Assembly: GCF_026262505.1 (NCBI RefSeq)
Contig: NC_067208.1
Location: 3,853,962 to 3,917,961 of the forward strand
Length of the DNA stretch: 64,000 bases
Direction: 5' to 3'
Source of the DNA: Trichomonas vaginalis G3
Lineage: Eukaryota > Parabasalia > Trichomonadida > Trichomonadidae
Positions 27,542-36,625 of this stretch are shown in pieces. A program made the translations under genes and the position numbers. Position 1 is the first letter of the stretch. Every line of letters starts with the position of its first letter. The notes beneath the pieces are model-generated. The model was not told the DNA's origin, made no database searches, and saw nothing but the letters and a program-made list of their open reading frames with translations.

Positions 27542-27748
27542 GACCGGCGGAAAACCGCGGGTCGAGATTCCGTACGAAAATCGTAAAAAAACTCTATGAA
27601 AATCGTGGAAAATTGCGAGTGGGAGAAAAACCCTGGTCGCCAAAACTCTATGAAAACAGTGAAGAACAGCGAGTAGGGAAAAAACCGGGGTCGCCAAAAC
27701 TCTATGAAAATCGTAAAAAATTGCGACCCCGACTTTTCCCGGGGTCGC
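27542..27748 (+). repeat. 54-bp hairpin array with KilA-N-derived text
   Basis: Units starting at 27615, 27669 and 27723 have a period of exactly 54. Each is a GCGA…TCGC hairpin followed by AAAACTCTATGAAAA-type text. The last hairpin is perfect: GCGACCCCG (27723-27731) with CGGGGTCGC (27740-27748). A further hairpin (27542-27563) precedes a 20-bp block (27564-27583) identical to 628-647 in the compact element's KilA-N gene. The unit text also recurs inside the KilA-N gene at 28871-28905. Confidence 0.85.
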
Positions 27749-27930
27749 CTAAAACTCATGAAAATCGTGAAAAAATGACCAAATTTCATGATATAACTGT
27801 ATTTTTTTTGACGAAGAGAACTTTTGCACTTCGTGAAAAAACTCATGAAATCATATCTTTTATACAAGATAAAAAAATAGCGTTAGTTTTTATTTTTTTT
27901 ATTTTTTTATTTTGTATGTAAGAACAGTAA

Positions 27931-28545
27931 ATGACAAACACTGAGTTTGAAACAGTTAAAAAGATAGACAATGACACCAAAGTGGTTAGAATAGGTGATT
28001 TAAACGTAAGATACTCAAAGAAATACAAAAAATATTCTTTGTCAGACATTTTAACACTATCTGAAGGAAAGAAAGCACACGACTGGGTTAAAAATGCTTC
28101 TACTCAGAAAATTTTGACAAAAAATCCTGAGCTTATGATATCGGTAAGATTCTATGGAACAAGAGCATATCTTATAGACAAAAGTCTTATACCAGTAGTT
28201 TTGTTCTGGATTGACCAAGTTGTTGGATATAATTTCATAACATATGGTTCATTCGATACGGAACGTTGCAGTGAAGGCTTACTTTACATCGTTCAGAAAC
28301 CGAAGGACTTCAATACAAAGAGATATAAGATAGGAAGAACATTTAATATAACTCAAAGATATGACAGTATAGTCAATAGAGTTAAGGTTGCGTTTGTTAA
28401 CGATATGAGAGCTGCAGAAACAGAACTACTTGAAAAGTTTGAGAAAATGTATGGTGCTCCCACGAAAGGTAAAGAAACGTTTGAAGTAGATGAGATCGAC
28501 AAAGCTATAAAATTATTTGACGAAGTTGCTGAAAAATACATGTAA
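27931..28545 (+). CDS. KilA-N-like protein with GIY-YIG/T5orf172-type C-terminal domain
   Basis: A 204-residue protein. The first ~85 residues resemble a KilA-N-type DNA-binding region (LSEGKKAHDWVKNASTQKIL). From ~residue 110 a GIY-YIG-like fold follows: GLLYIVQKPKDF, YKIGRTFNITQRY, and AAETELLEKFEKMYG with the C-terminal acidic residue. Such fusions are frequent in phages and large DNA viruses and act as nicking or homing-type nucleases. It looks whole. Confidence 0.75.
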   Translation: MTNTEFETVKKIDNDTKVVRIGDLNVRYSKKYKKYSLSDILTLSEGKKAHDWVKNASTQKILTKNPELMISVRFYGTRAYLIDKSLIPVVLFWIDQVVGYNFITYGSFDTERCSEGLLYIVQKPKDFNTKRYKIGRTFNITQRYDSIVNRVKVAFVNDMRAAETELLEKFEKMYGAPTKGKETFEVDEIDKAIKLFDEVAEKYM

Positions 28546-28633
28546 AGCGTTTATTTTTGGTCTTTTATACAAGATAGAAAATAACGCTAATTTTATTTTT
28601 ATTTTATTTTTTATTTTGTATGTAAAGACAGAT

Positions 28634-29438
28634 ATGACAACAACAGAGAACACAACAACTGCTATCGTTCATGAAGCCATAGATGAAGAATACGAGTGGG
28701 TTCAGTATAACAAACAGTTACGTCTCATTCGTTCGGTCAAAGATGACATGTACCAAATGCAAAGTATTTTGACAGCATGTTTTGCACCAGATACCAAACA
28801 TACAGACGATTGGTTCAAAAACCAAAGCACACAAGAACTTTTGAGCGAAGCACAGCGAGACAGACTTTTTTCGGGGTCGCCAAAACTCTATGAAAATCGT
28901 AAAAATTTGCCAAATGGTTTGAGAGGTTGGTATGTACATAGACTTCTTGTAAATGCTGTGGCACAATGGGCTTCGCCTCGTTATGCTTGGTATATTTGCA
29001 GACTTCTTGACGAAATTCATAGACAAGAACGTGAAGAGCTAGAGAACAAGCTTGAAGCAAAAGACAAAAACATACAGAAAAGAATACCACGTTCGGTACC
29101 AAAAGGAAAGGAAAAGAACTATAAGTATATGATTTACACTGAAGAGATGGAAAATGAAGAAGACAGAGATATGGTTATGTTGCATTTAGTCAGAAGAAAC
29201 AACAAAAGCTTTTTACGACTTAGCTAAGATTTTACAAATCTGACAGAAATTGGTTCTATCGCGAAAACTTACCGATTTCAATGACACCGAATGAAGATGT
29301 TAAACAGATAGTTCAAGATACTTTACCTCAAACACACTATGATATGAAAGGTTGTACAATACTTACATTCAAAGAAGATTTGCCGCTACTGAAGGAAAAG
29401 ATAACAGAGTATTTTGACAACTTCAAAGAGGAAGAGTA
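28634..29438 (+). pseudogene. KilA-N domain protein region, paralogue of 559-1206
   Basis: The ATG at 28634 is chosen over an upstream in-frame start in a T-rich leader. The N-terminal part has DDWFKNQSTQELL, then the KLYENRKNLPNGLRGWYVHR and LLVNAVAQWASPRY core. The middle and C-terminal part (IQKRIPRSVPKGKEK, MIYTEEMENEEDRDM) is nearly the same as in the compact element's KilA-N protein. Broken about once near the end. Confidence 0.7.
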
Positions 29439-29508
29439 AATGAACCATTTATTTTTTCAAGCTTGACACCAAAGATGGCTCAGGTAGCTCTAGATGGTAA
29501 ATTGTCTT

Positions 29509-29852
29509 GTCCGAGTCCTTCTGGCATTCCGAGTCCTTCCTTCTGGCATTCCGAGTCCTTCCTTCCGACAGGAAAAGTTTTTCTTTCCGACAGGAAAAGT
29601 CCTTCCTTCCGACAGGAAAAGTTTTTCCTTCCGACAGGAAAAATTTTTCTTTCCGACAGGAAAAATTTTTCCAGTTGTCCGTCCGTAAACCATTCAAATT
29701 TTCGAAAATTGAGAACTTTTTGGCCGACCTTCAGGAAAAGTTTTTCCTTCCGACAGGAAAAATTTTTCTTTCCAACAGGAAAAGTTCTTCCTTCCGACAG
29801 GAAAAGTTCTTCCTTCCGACAGGAAAAGTTCTTCCTTCCGACAGGACACAAA
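29509..29852 (+). repeat. 22-bp iteron-like hairpin array, two blocks of five
   Basis: The GACAGG core recurs at exactly 22-bp spacing at 29567, 29589, 29611, 29633 and 29655. After a 97-bp gap it recurs at 29752, 29774 (one base changed), 29796, 29818 and 29840. Each unit can pair TTTTCCT with AGGAAAA around TCCGAC. Before the first block, a CTGGCATTCCGAGTCCTT unit is repeated. Confidence 0.93.
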
Positions 29853-29948
29853 CGAATGTCCGACGTACCACCAACCGAGTCCATTCCAAAGCCAGAAGAA
29901 CCGACAGCCCCAGCACCACAACAGACTAAGACTAAAACACTTACATTT

Positions 29949-30825
29949 TTACGCTTGACTTTTTACAATTTGAACTTTGTTCGCGTAGATGTGAATTCTG
30001 AAAGAAGTATGAGGGTCTTGTATGACTTTGTACTTCTCCCATAGTTCATGTCTGTCAAACTTACCTGCCATGGACTCTTTCATAAGTTCCATGAAATCGT
30101 CTTCGGACAATCCGGGGAAAAGTATGATATCAGTAAGTATTCTCTTTACATCCTTACTTAAACTCTTGGCTGTCTGTACACAAATGACAACAGAGATGTT
30201 AAAGTGTCTGAGCTTCTTAAGAATTCGACACATGTCTTGTTCTCTGTTCTTTAACAAAGGATGAGAAGCAAAGTCGTCTAAGATAAGAAGACACCTATGA
30301 GGGTAAGTCTTCCAATCGTAAGATTGCAATTTCTTCGAAATGTATTCTATCTCTTTCTGTTTGTTTCTGAAGTGTTTCTTCTCTAATATTCTCTGCATTT
30401 CCTCATTTGGGTCTTTAAACTTCGAATTGACATACTCATTTATAGCATTGTACTTCAAAAACTCTTCTTTGGTACTTCTTTATCCAATCTAACAACTCAG
30501 AGTCTTTTTATACATACTAACTTAGACTTCTTTATAATATCTTTGAACGAATTGACGGTTTGGTCAAATTGACCAAAGTACTACAAATGACTACTAACTC
30601 ATAGAATGGGTTCTTCTCATCTAGTTCTTGTTGTTGTGCAGCCATTTTAAGATAAGTGAAAGTCTTACCCGACCCAGGTGGTGCGATTAGACCTGTTATA
30701 CCATTCTGAGCAAATAGGAACTTGTCATGTATGGGTTTTATCTGAGCATTTTCCAACTTCCTCTTGTTCTTGTTTAAAACATTCTCAAATTTCTTGTCAA
30801 TGTCAGCAAACTTTTTTTCTAACAT
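29949..30825 (-). pseudogene. Genome-packaging ATPase region (A32/FtsK-HerA type)
   Basis: The Walker A motif is GLIAPPGSGKTFTYLKMA and the Walker B motif is RCLLILDDFASHP. A sensor-like segment, NISVVICVQTAKSL, follows. The order fits Polinton and adenovirus-like packaging ATPases that pump DNA into the shell. The region is broken about once. Confidence 0.85.
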
Positions 30826-30857
30826 TTTTTAGAAAAATTAAAATTTTATCTTTTAGG

Positions 30858-31304
30858 AAATGTCTAGCGATTTCGCTATCTATATTCGAGACAAGCTTTT
30901 TCGACAGCAAAACATCTGTCGACCATAAAATCTTACATAGTGTAAACAAGAAAGGTGAATTTGTTCTAAAGTTCTGTTTCTGGGAATATGACAAGAACCA
31001 TAAAACCTTAAGCAGAGAAGTCTTAAATTTGTCAATGACAGACTTGTTGACAGAGATGAGCCTCTTGGAGAGATGAAGTCCAACAAAACTTCTTAGAATG
31101 CAAAGAAGACACATGCGCTGTTCTTGAAAATGAAATAGAAAACAGAATAGAAGAGCTATTAAATGACAAAGCACTTTTACAAAAATATGGTTCTGAGAAG
31201 TTTGACATAACTCCACCAGAAAAGAAGAAGAGAGAAAAGAAAGAAAAGAACGTAGAAGAAGAGAAGAAAGAACCAGAGCCAGAGAAAAAGAAATTTGACA
31301 TGTA
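30858..31304 (+). pseudogene. Degraded small gene with Lys/Glu-rich end
   Basis: Coding-like plus-strand sequence starts MSSDFAIYIRDKLF and ends in a KKREKKEKNVEEEKKEP-type charged tail with KKKFDM before the stop. The frame is not continuous (a few breaks). No family recognised. Confidence 0.35.
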
Positions 31305-31386
31305 AAAATAAAATATTTTTTTTAGAACATTTCTGGGTCAATGTCAATGTTCTCTTCCTCTTTAGGAGCAAACACTGGCTTAGACT

Positions 31387-31710
31387 CTAAAATCTTTTTA
31401 CCCAATTACCTTGAACTTCAACTATCTTAGACTCATAATATTCATAGTCGTCTGCTTTCTTTGGTTCATAAGGTATAACAAGTTTGTATGCTTTGCCTTC
31501 TTTAAGGTTTGAAAACCTTCTGTCAAAACTTTCTTTGACTGTTAACAAACCTTCTATGTCTAAGTCTTCAAATTTCGCACCATTTTTAGTCACAATAGCA
31601 AACTTAACTGGTTCGATGTTCCAAACTTTGTCAAATGTAGACTTTTCAAAATGGTAGAAGTAAACATTCAAATATGTGAATGGGTCTAGTTCTTCTTTAA
31701 GTCCTGACAT
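31387..31710 (-). CDS. Hypothetical protein, 107 residues
   Basis: A soluble mixed alpha/beta protein starting MSGLKEELDPFTYLNVYF and ending IVEVQGNWVKRF. It lies between helicase and ATPase regions, in the same direction. It could be a single-strand DNA-binding or replication accessory protein by position only. Confidence 0.45.
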   Translation of the reverse strand: MSGLKEELDPFTYLNVYFYHFEKSTFDKVWNIEPVKFAIVTKNGAKFEDLDIEGLLTVKESFDRRFSNLKEGKAYKLVIPYEPKKADDYEYYESKIVEVQGNWVKRF

Positions 31711-31777
31711 GTACTTGTTGACTGAGATGAATTTGTCATCTTTTCTATCGGATAAAAAAAATATTTTTTTTTAAAAT

Positions 31778-33005
31778 TTACTCAGAAAAATTTTTCTTTG
31801 TATATACACCATTCTGTACGTCTAAAAGACTTTTGACATTTGCCAAGAATGTTCGTTTAGACGCTGTCATATAACCATACTCTTGACAATACTGTTTATA
31901 CGAATCGTACAATGACCTTTCATCTAAACACTCAAAGTCAGTTTCATCTATGAACAGTTCATATACACTCTTGTTTGCTTCTAACAACGTTTGTCTCTCT
32001 TCGGTATGTGGAATTTGTCTTGGATTGAACTTTGAAATATCTAATGTCATGAAATATGAGAACAAGTGGTTGTAAAAGTCGGATGTCAAAGTTTCTGCTA
32101 AGTCGTCAAAATATTCTGTATCTTGCATATGAGCTTCTGACGTTCTGACAACTACATATCTTCTGTCAGAACTTTCTAACTTCATCGGAACGGCGTTGTT
32201 TGAAACCATGATGAATTTGCAACATTTTCACAAACTCTTTGGTCTTTATATTTTCTTTCAACAACTCCAACTTTGTCTGTTATAAGACTCTTCAAAGCAT
32301 CTGAGTTCAAAACTTTTGTTGTATCTATACTTTGAAGTTCGTTACATACTATAAGTTTCATATTCTCTATTGAAGAGTTAAATTTACCGCAGATGTTTTC
32401 TAAGTTTGTCATATTCGGGTTCGAATAGCCCTCTAACAGTTTGCACAAAATATCTGTAAAGAAAGTGTTCTTACCTGTTCCTTGTTTTCCAATTATGATG
32501 AGAGCAGTTTCATTTTTAGCACTTGGATGTTGTAAGATGTTTGCAAACCAACATAAGATATACTCATAGACTCTTTCGTTTCCATTGCATATAATTTCTT
32601 TGACATGGTCTAACCAAGCTTCTATAACATTTTCTTTCCATTCTACTTGTTCGTATTTATATCCAGTGAAGATAGAAAGAAGTTTGGAGAAGGTGTATAG
32701 AACTTTATACCACGAACTGAAAATCTTCTAACTTGACAATAAGATATCCCAAGCATCTAACATCTTCATACCAACTTGTACGACTTTTATTTTCTTAAGT
32801 TTCTGTTTACATTCTTGTTCTGAACTATTGTCGCTCTTGGTTTGTTAAAGACTACATCCATTCTTTCATGACATAACATTCTGGGGCAGAGTCGACATAA
32901 ATGACTAAACGTTTCAAATTCTCGACTGCTTTGTTATAGTCTCGAAATGGACACATATTTCTGAAGCTTGGAAGTCATAAAAATCTGAAACGTCTATTCT
33001 GTACA
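31778..33005 (-). pseudogene. Superfamily 3 helicase region (D5-like)
   Basis: The Walker A motif is IIGKQGTGKNTFFTDIL. A B-like segment is MKLIVCNELQSI. The SF3 sensor motif is seen in MVSNNAVPMKLESSDRRYVV. A C-terminal winged-helix-like part follows (ERSLYDSYKQYCQEYGYM). Such helicases unwind DNA for viral replication. The N-terminal primase part is not clear. Broken in about three places. Confidence 0.82.
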
Positions 33006-33009
33006 TTTT

Positions 33010-33851
33010 TTATAAAAATAAAAAAAAATTTTTTTTATTCTTGACTTTGTTGTTGCATTTGTTCCATTTTGTTGCCATTTGTTGCATTTGTTGTTCTTGA
33101 GCTATTTGTTGTTGAAGTTGTTCTTGTAGTACAATACTTTCACCAGTTGCATCTTCCAATTCGAAACTTTCTGCCGTCATTGACAAATACATAGGACATA
33201 AAAGTTTTACAGGAACAAAGTTTGCGTCAACTAAGGTTAAGTTTATGTTTGCTAAAGTGTTTGAGTTTACTAAAGCTGAAAACTCTGCATTCGAATGAAC
33301 AATAGGCAAACCAGCAGAGAAAGTGTTGTTTATACGCATGAGTATCTTTTGGTCATAGTAGTTTCTGTCGACATTCGAATAGCACTTTGAACCTAAGTTT
33401 GAAACAATATATAAAATAGGTGTACTTAAAGTCAATGGAACAGACATTCCTTGTATGACACTTTTCCTGTTATAGGAAACTGTTGGTAGTAAAAACCAGA
33501 TATAAGTTTTGTATTATAGCTCATATCGTTTATACTAAACTCAGTCGGACATCCAAACATAATGAAACCTGCTCTAGTTGCAGCACATGTTACATCCGTC
33601 CTTAAAGTATTAAATAAGTCAACAAAACCTGTTGGTGGTATATCTGAGTAAGTATCTTCAAAGGAGTATTTTTTACCATTCACAACAACAAAGTCTTCTG
33701 GTGTCAAAAGAGCAAAACAGGCTTTAGTCGTCATCGTGTTTAAGGTCAGTTTACAATATCGTCCTTGAGGACTTTGTAAGTTTGTTGTTATAGAATTATA
33801 TGACTCAGGGTTTTTAGTCGTAATAGTATAAACCACTATGTCTTCTGCCAT
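33010..33851 (-). pseudogene. Jelly-roll minor capsid protein region
   Basis: Beta-rich sequence opens MAEDIVVYTITTKNP. Near the end it has the strand pattern NINLTLVDANFVPVKLLCPM, typical of the last strands of viral jelly-rolls, then a Gln-rich tail. It lies next to the decayed major capsid region, as expected for a vertex or cement protein. Possibly broken once. Confidence 0.5.
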
Positions 33852-34091
33852 TTACATATATTTAAAGTTTTTCTGAAAGTGGAGAAGAACTTCATCTAAA
33901 CTTTCACATGGCGTTTCTTGAAGTTCTCTGTCTAAGAAGTTCAAATATTTTGTAAAGACATAGAACTTTCCTTTGTCTACACGAACAAACAAAACAGGGT
34001 CTTTCATATCGTTCAAAAGTGTGTAAAGTCCTTTACATGAAATAAAGTCTATATTGTTTTTCTTCAAACATCTTTCAAGAAGTTTTGACAT
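33852..34091 (-). CDS. Hypothetical protein, 79 residues
   Basis: It begins MSKLLERCLKKNNIDFISCK, with a small alpha/beta composition and a helical end. It is packed directly against its neighbours on both sides in a minus-strand run. The start is preceded by CTAAGTAAAA, also seen before 34673. Function unknown. Confidence 0.45.
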   Translation of the reverse strand: MSKLLERCLKKNNIDFISCKGLYTLLNDMKDPVLFVRVDKGKFYVFTKYLNFLDRELQETPCESLDEVLLHFQKNFKYM

Positions 34092-34097
34092 TTTTAC

Positions 34098-34307
34098 TTA
34101 GCAAGTAAATTTTAATGAAATGTTGTGGTCGTCAAATATTTTTATGACGTCTGGGAAACTATATTTTAAGTTCAACGTTTCACCTCCTTTCATAACGTAT
34201 ATCTTGTCAATGACATTGTATGAAACACCACAGCAAGCAATGTCGGGTTCTATTTCTTTGATGTTTATATCGTCTGCCTCTGTCAAAAGTTTCAATAGTT
34301 CTTTCAA
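34098..34307 (-). CDS. Hypothetical protein, 69 residues
   Basis: It begins MKELLKLLTEADDINIKEIE; acidic helix, then beta-prone residues (GETLNLKYSFPDVIKIF). It is separated from the previous gene by six bases, as in an operon-like viral cluster. Function unknown. Confidence 0.42.
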   Translation of the reverse strand: MKELLKLLTEADDINIKEIEPDIACCGVSYNVIDKIYVMKGGETLNLKYSFPDVIKIFDDHNISLKFTC

Positions 34308-34340
34308 AATTCATGAGGTGCAATGACATATGAGTTCACT

Positions 34341-34673
34341 TTACAGGGTTGTGCTCACCAAGTTTAACATTATACCCAAAGCCTGACAAATCTTCTCCTG
34401 AGTTTTAAGTTTGTCTTTAAGTTGTTGGTAGTCGTTTCGAATATCTGCAACAGAACTTAAGTCTCTGCTAACTTCAGGATATGTTGGTTCTTTTACAGGA
34501 ACAATTGTTATACCATCTTCGTCTTCGTATGGTTTCCCCACTTCAACATCTCTGTCTTTGACATTGACAACAACACTTTGACTGTTTGTTTGAGTTGGTG
34601 AATTTAACTTCACATCTGCCACCGCCATTAAACCTTTTGAAACACTTACGCTTCTATTTTTCGGAAATGACAT
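34341..34673 (-). CDS. Hypothetical protein with short C-terminal coiled coil
   Basis: A 110-residue protein from the internal ATG (MSFPKNRSVSVSKGLMAVAD). The upstream extension is AT-rich leader. Val/Asp-rich middle (VVVNVKDRDVEVGKPYEDED), then a coiled coil (IRNDYQQLKDKLKTQEKI). It may be a small structural protein because it is next to the capsid region. Confidence 0.45.
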   Translation of the reverse strand: MSFPKNRSVSVSKGLMAVADVKLNSPTQTNSQSVVVNVKDRDVEVGKPYEDEDGITIVPVKEPTYPEVSRDLSSVADIRNDYQQLKDKLKTQEKICQALGIMLNLVSTTL

Positions 34674-34959
34674 TTTACTTAGAATAAAAGATGGACGTAT
34701 TTGAGTATCTCTTTGAATTGAAGCAAACAAAGTTTATACACACAAACAATACAAATTCATTGACAGAATAGTTCTTTTACACAAACAATGGTAAAATGTT
34801 ATAGAATAGCAGTCTTTGCTGAACCAAAATATTTCATAAAGCAAAGAAAGTTGGTATAACCGAGATGGTGAAAGTTCTTGAAGCGACAAATATAACAACA
34901 AAACTGACGATATTTCTAAAGGTAAGTTTTTAATACAATATTATATCAAAACTGGCGTA

Positions 34960-36600
34960 CTGTCAATATTTTGACGGAGAAGTCAGTTCAAGAACAACTT
35001 ACTGACCTGCTGCCAAAATCTGCTCGATGGAAGCTGTCGTTATACCAATCTGAGGAGCCCAGCAGGTTTCATCGAACGAATCTTCAAAAGAGCATCTTCG
35101 TGAAAAGTGCTATTGGTTTTGTAAACTTCTTTGCTTTCAATTCATCTGGACCGTCTCTGTCACCAGTATATTGTATTTGAACTGTACCAACAGTTGAAAT
35201 ACACCCATAAAGTCTTCTGAGTCAGCAAATGGAATGCCAAGCCAAAAGTTTGAACGGTCTCCATTTGTATATTGAGTGTTTTTGACCTCCTGTATGAGTC
35301 CATACTTTCACATATGGCATAATAGAACTTTGCATTTCAGGGTTAATGGTTGTTGTGAAGTTGTTGTTAAAGTTCATAGCATCTAATGTCAAGTTGTATG
35401 ACCTCATATCCTCAACTGTAGAATATTCTTCTCTTGGATAGTATTTGCCATCTATGTTTATATGATATTTAATACCAGGGTTGTAGAACAAGAATAGTCA
35501 TTTATAGTTCGTCGAACAGTACAAACATAGTATCTGCATGTTTTCATTGCAGTTGTTAAGGCAAATAACTGTTCTTGCACCTGGGTCAGCACTTTGGTTT
35601 CCAACTTCACCTGCAAAGTCTTTGACAGATATTTGGTGTATGGGAACATAAGTGGAACTGCAATATATTTGGCAGCTAAAGCATTTGAAATATCTGGGTC
35701 CAACATCTAGACTGCAAGTCTGCTTTCTATTCTCTTGCATTCAAACTTTTCGCATGTGAACTTAACTGGGTCCCAAGCAGTTCCAGCAGCATTGAAATAG
35801 TAGTTTACTTCAGTGTTGAGGTTTGAGAAACCAAAGTCTAAGTCAACTTTGTCTTTGCAAAATCGGCGAATGACTTTGATTTGCTCCATTTACGTCTGTA
35901 AGAGTGAATGGGTCTTGTGTTGGTGCAATGACTAAGTTATTTTTGCTTGGATAAGTTCGATAGAAATTTTCCTGCCAGTTTGGCAAGTATCTTAAAAACT
36001 GAAGATGAGGAAAGATGACAAAGGAACTCTAAGTTTCAGTTTTACTTTGTTACTGCTGCTGCAGTTTGTCCAGAAAGGTTAACATAAAACTCCTGGAACG
36101 TTAGGGTCAAGTCTTCTTATTTTCTCAATAGTTGCATACTGGTCTGTTTGTTCTCTAGCTTGTGGTTGTACTGAGTTTCTCAAAGCGAACCATTCATAGT
36201 TTGCCCATGTTACTGTTGAACTAAGTCAGAGTTAGAATATATCTTATATCCCATGAAACTTCTGGAGCATATTGGTATCCGACATAGAAAATTCCATTGC
36301 AACCTTTCTTGTCAGACAACTTGGCAGAAGGTTTTATTTCATGTCTTGTTCACGTATAAAGAAAGAGTTGTCAATAGAATTATATGAAACCTGTCGCAAG
36401 CAATTCTACTGTTTGTTGAAGAACCTTCTCCAAACTCACCTACGTTTCCATAAGAAACAAGCAGTTGTATATTCGTAAGTTCCAGGAACTATTTCTGACC
36501 TTCTAATGGCATTGTCGCATTCGTTATACCATTCGGAAAACATTTCCATTCATGGCATCCAAACTGTTGGCGTTTATATTCTGAGCGGCGTACATTATAT
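34960..36600 (-). pseudogene. Decayed major capsid protein gene
   Basis: Short open stretches on this strand read as hexon-like capsid sequence: MYAAQNINANSLDAMNG at the start, VKFTCEKFECKRIESRL and AAKYIAVPLMFPYTKYLS in the middle, GIKYHINIDGKYYPREEYST later. It is not close in sequence to the whole capsid protein at 7509-9083. Heavily broken (about five or more breaks), the most eroded part of the element. Confidence 0.6.
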
Positions 36601-36625
36601 GGGTAAAAATATAGAATAGTTGGGT

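Noticed and set aside
29509-29852. CRISPR-like array
   Set aside because: Units follow each other without unique spacers, and the host is eukaryotic; it is a tandem hairpin array. The many open frames across it on both strands are products of the repeat.
30803-31371. Minus-strand Phe/Ser/Leu-rich frames
   Set aside because: Antisense of Lys/Glu-rich plus-strand sequence; composition is typical of shadows.
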